Shown here piece by piece: positions 62,126-64,000 of a stretch of DNA of 64,000 nt (position 1 is the first letter of the stretch; each line of letters starts with the position of its first letter). The notes under the pieces were generated by a model. That model worked only from the letters and a program-made list of their open reading frames with translations. It searched no databases and was not told where the DNA came from. This DNA comes from an uncultured Eggerthella sp. (GTDB taxonomy: Bacteria > Actinomycetota > Coriobacteriia > Coriobacteriales > Eggerthellaceae), in the NCBI GenBank assembly GCA_905203045.1, contig CAJKUH010000002.1, positions 82,877 through 146,876 of the forward strand, read 5' to 3'. The position numbers and the translations under genes were made by a program.

Positions 62126-63415
62126 ATGCAGTGGAGGGTCGTTTTGGAGTCAGGCGAAACCGGTTTCGCGCAATCGAGCAACAACAAGCATATGAAAGTC
62201 CTTTCGCTCGACAGCTTCACCCCGGCCTTCACTTCAGGCGACGGCACTACCGAGCAGACGCTCCGTCATTTCGGGACATTCCTTTTGCCCAACAGCTCGG
62301 ACTCTGCCGCCACTAATTCCGCACAGCGCGAATTTCGCCGCGTGTACAACACTGCCGGCAAATGCTATGCCCTGAAATCGCCCTTGTTCGCCAAGCCGGC
62401 AAGCGAAAAATCGGGGTACGAAGACGCCGCGCTGAAGACGTATGACGAAACGCAACAGGCTCTGTTGCTCGAAGGATATCGAAGCTCGCTTGCTGTTTCA
62501 CACGTAAAAGGGTTCCCCCGCGTATACGGGTTTGGCCACCTTAACAACGAACCCGTTATGGTCACCGAATATGTTGAGGGAATCACGCTTGTTGAAGCAA
62601 TGGACTACCTGCCGCGCAACGCTGAAGACAACGGCATCGCCCCGGCTGTGGTTGCCACACTGGGCACATGCACGTTGCAGGCTCTCATGGCCGCCCGTTG
62701 CCTTAAGGGCTCGTTCATACACCGCGATCTTTCGCCACGTAACATCATCATCAGAACCAGCGAGCGCACGCTAGCCCAGCAAGTGGACGCCTTGCAGTTC
62801 GACATTTGCTTGGTGGATTTGGGCAGCGCATCATACCGTGACATCGACGCACCCTACGCAACCGAAAAGTACGGCATCTGGCGATTCGGCACCGCAGAAT
62901 ATGCCCCGCCCGAAATGCTCACCCGTGATGTGGAAGGCATCCAAGCCAAGCGTCATTCAGAGACGATCGATACCTATGCGCTGTGTAGCGTGTTGTTTCT
63001 GCTGCTCACGTTCACCACGCCCTATAAGTTGGTGCAGCGTATAAGTGAATCGCCCTACCTTATCAAGAAGGACGAACAGCCTATCACTCCCGATTGGTTC
63101 ACCGACAACGAAGATTCACCCGAGGGCGGCCTTCTGAAGACGCTTCTTAAAGGAATTACCCCGAAGCAAGCTGATAGGTACCGCGTCCGCCAGATGCACG
63201 ATGCCCTGCAAACCTGGCAGAATGCATATCACCCACAACTAGGCATAAAACGCTGCCCCCCCCCCGCAAAAATTCATAGTCTGGCGAAGCGCGATGGCAT
63301 ACAATCCCATTCTCGCCGGCTACCTATAACAAAAAAGGGGACTGTCCCCTTTTTTGTTAAGCGCTGGGAAGTTGAAGTCGATGGTCGCTTGTTCGTGACG
63401 CACCATCCGACTTGA
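62126..63415 (+). CDS. Serine/threonine protein kinase, poly-C tract near 3' end
   Basis: The 429-aa kinase shows CYALKSP (ATP lysine), FIHRDLSPRNIII (catalytic loop), DICLVDLGSAS (DLG in place of DFG) and YAPPEML. No membrane helix is present, so it is cytoplasmic. A run of ten C (63256-63265) follows the kinase domain. In the frame given, translation then runs through a GGGACTGTCCC palindrome. With nine C it would instead stop at TAA (63327-63329) right before that palindrome, a more natural end. Confidence 0.8.
   Translation: MQWRVVLESGETGFAQSSNNKHMKVLSLDSFTPAFTSGDGTTEQTLRHFGTFLLPNSSDSAATNSAQREFRRVYNTAGKCYALKSPLFAKPASEKSGYEDAALKTYDETQQALLLEGYRSSLAVSHVKGFPRVYGFGHLNNEPVMVTEYVEGITLVEAMDYLPRNAEDNGIAPAVVATLGTCTLQALMAARCLKGSFIHRDLSPRNIIIRTSERTLAQQVDALQFDICLVDLGSASYRDIDAPYATEKYGIWRFGTAEYAPPEMLTRDVEGIQAKRHSETIDTYALCSVLFLLLTFTTPYKLVQRISESPYLIKKDEQPITPDWFTDNEDSPEGGLLKTLLKGITPKQADRYRVRQMHDALQTWQNAYHPQLGIKRCPPPAKIHSLAKRDGIQSHSRRLPITKKGTVPFFVKRWEVEVDGRLFVTHHPT
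63256..63265 (+). repeat. Poly-C(10) tract in the kinase gene
   Basis: Ten consecutive C. Loss of one base gives a different ~20-residue tail ending just before the terminator-like palindrome; loss of two ends the protein within ~5 residues. Confidence 0.8.
63327..63359. repeat. GGGACTGTCCC palindrome, perfect 33-nt copy
   Basis: TAACAAAAAAGGGGAC and its exact inverse flank a single T. With flanking A6/T6 it can serve as a bidirectional terminator of the kinase gene. Confidence 0.8.
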
Positions 63416-63632
63416 AGCTTTTCAGTGTCACCAGGACGGGTTATAGCGTCATTTCGCAATCGGGCTCATAACAAAATACGACAAAAGGGACAGTTCCTTT
63501 TGTCGAAGCGAACCTGGGGAGACGGCGTACCGTCAGAGCCTTGCGCAGCGTCATCACACCTCTTGAGGCTCGCTCGGTTCGGCGAAACGTCGCAACTGAA
63601 TAACAAAATAGGGACTGTCTTTTTTGCTACAT
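63416..63632. repeat. Cluster of palindromic and MITE-arm repeats
   Basis: Palindrome CGACAAAAGG/CCTTTTGTCG lies near 63478-63505, then a single MITE-like arm (CCGTCAGAGCCTTGCGCAGC near 63529), then a further GGGACTGTC copy at 63600-63632. Confidence 0.55.
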
Positions 63633-63660
63633 AAAAAAAGGCCTGCCATAGGCAGACCTT
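63633..63660 (-). terminator. Terminator of the tRNA-Val operon
   Basis: AAGGTCTGCC-TAT-GGCAGGCCTT followed by seven U on the minus strand. Confidence 0.75.
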
Positions 63661-63667
63661 GAAAGTG

Positions 63668-63742
63668 TGGTGGGCGTTACCGGGATTGAACCGATGACCC
63701 CTTCCGTGTGAAGGAAGTGCTCTCCCGCTGAGCTAAACGCCC
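63668..63742 (-). tRNA. tRNA-Val (CAC)
   Basis: GGGCGTT/AACGCCC acceptor arm, TTCACAC anticodon loop giving CAC, GGTTCAATCCC T-arm and encoded CCA (75 nt). Confidence 0.95.
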
Positions 63743-63783
63743 TTGAAAAGAAAATGCCACGCAAACGCGTGGCATGTAATTGA

Positions 63784-63858
63784 TGGTGGGAGATACAGGA
63801 TTTGAACCTGTGACCGTTTGCTTGTAAGGCAACTGCGCTCCCGCTGCGCCAATCTCCC
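63784..63858 (-). tRNA. tRNA-Val (UAC)
   Basis: GGGAGAT acceptor arm, CTTACAA anticodon loop giving UAC, GGTTCAAATCC T-arm, encoded CCA (75 nt). It lies 41 nt upstream of the other Val tRNA on the minus strand. Confidence 0.95.
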
Positions 63859-63875
63859 ATATGTCACGGTTAAAC

Positions 63876-63904
63876 ATTATCCTTGATTCAAAGCTGAATT
63901 GCAA
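63876..63904 (-). promoter_or_regulatory. Promoter of the tRNA-Val pair
   Basis: TTGCAA (63904-63899) and GATAAT (63881-63876) are 17 nt apart on the minus strand, 17 bp before the first tRNA. Confidence 0.65.
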
Positions 63905-64000
63905 GAAGTAATTTTACCGTTTTGAGCTTTCGCTCAAGTTTACTTGGGCAACGCCCTGCATGAGCGGAACGGCCTACCCTCCCACGGACTGCACCGCAGT

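Overview
The window looks like the chromosome of an anaerobic actinobacterium of class Coriobacteriia, probably an Eggerthellaceae member. This is an inference from gene content: a phn operon carrying a PHP-type cyclic phosphodiesterase as described in Eggerthella lenta, BY-kinase/LCP/sortase wall genes, InlB-type surface repeats, Val tRNAs with encoded CCA, and medium-high GC. The left ~14 kb is visibly lower in GC than the rest. No species can be named from the sequence alone.

Layout. (1) 1-6.4 kb is a defence island: an AbiF/Abi_2 HEPN RNase preceded by a compact promoter-hairpin-terminator unit that looks like an abiF-type ncRNA; a truncated ugd remnant; two tiny Lys/Arg-rich ORFs; and an IetAS-like AAA ATPase/subtilase operon with two extra downstream genes. 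(2) 6.5-20.8 kb is a surface-polysaccharide locus. A plus-strand HTH-LicC-LicA fusion and a LicB-like transporter make CDP-choline, and converge on a minus-strand operon led by a specialised NusG: initiating sugar transferase, GT2, Ugd, TupA-like ATP-grasp, two GT4, Wzy-like polymerase, hexapeptide acetyltransferase, Wzx-like flippase and LicD. Together these predict a phosphocholine-decorated glycan. Two genes here are split by apparent one-base changes at A-runs and two carry 9-bp G/C runs. (3) 21.3-26.7 kb holds an SPQTG-tailed surface protein, CpsC/Wzz, CpsD kinase, class B sortase, LCP ligase and CpsB phosphatase, i.e. the assembly and anchoring machinery for that glycan.

(4) 26.7-32.6 kb: CNNM/CorC transporter, membrane-anchored beta-lactamase-like protein, a CmpB-type membrane protein. 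(5) 31.7-42.5 kb: a complete C-P lyase operon phnDCEE-GHIJKML plus phnPP. (6) 42.8-50.4 kb: Fe-S aldo/keto reductase, pyrE, a GC-rich GT2, amidase lipoprotein, glf, UspA, with repeat-rich intergenic DNA. (7) 50.7-58.9 kb: a large single-chain RND pump, GtrA, a LexA-box Y-family polymerase with YolD, a candidate type I toxin-antitoxin module, and a nitrilase. (8) 59-64 kb: InlB-repeat surface protein, FHA protein, Ser/Thr kinase, two tRNA-Val.

The most interesting signals are the abiF-like ncRNA/HEPN pair, whose in-frame coding potential extends upstream to an ACG where an ATG would be expected; the 38-aa membrane peptide with a sequestered ribosome site and a convergent antisense RNA; homopolymer tracts and frameshifts clustered in the phosphocholine/capsule locus; and three families of undescribed intergenic repeats, one of which shows compensatory changes between its arms.
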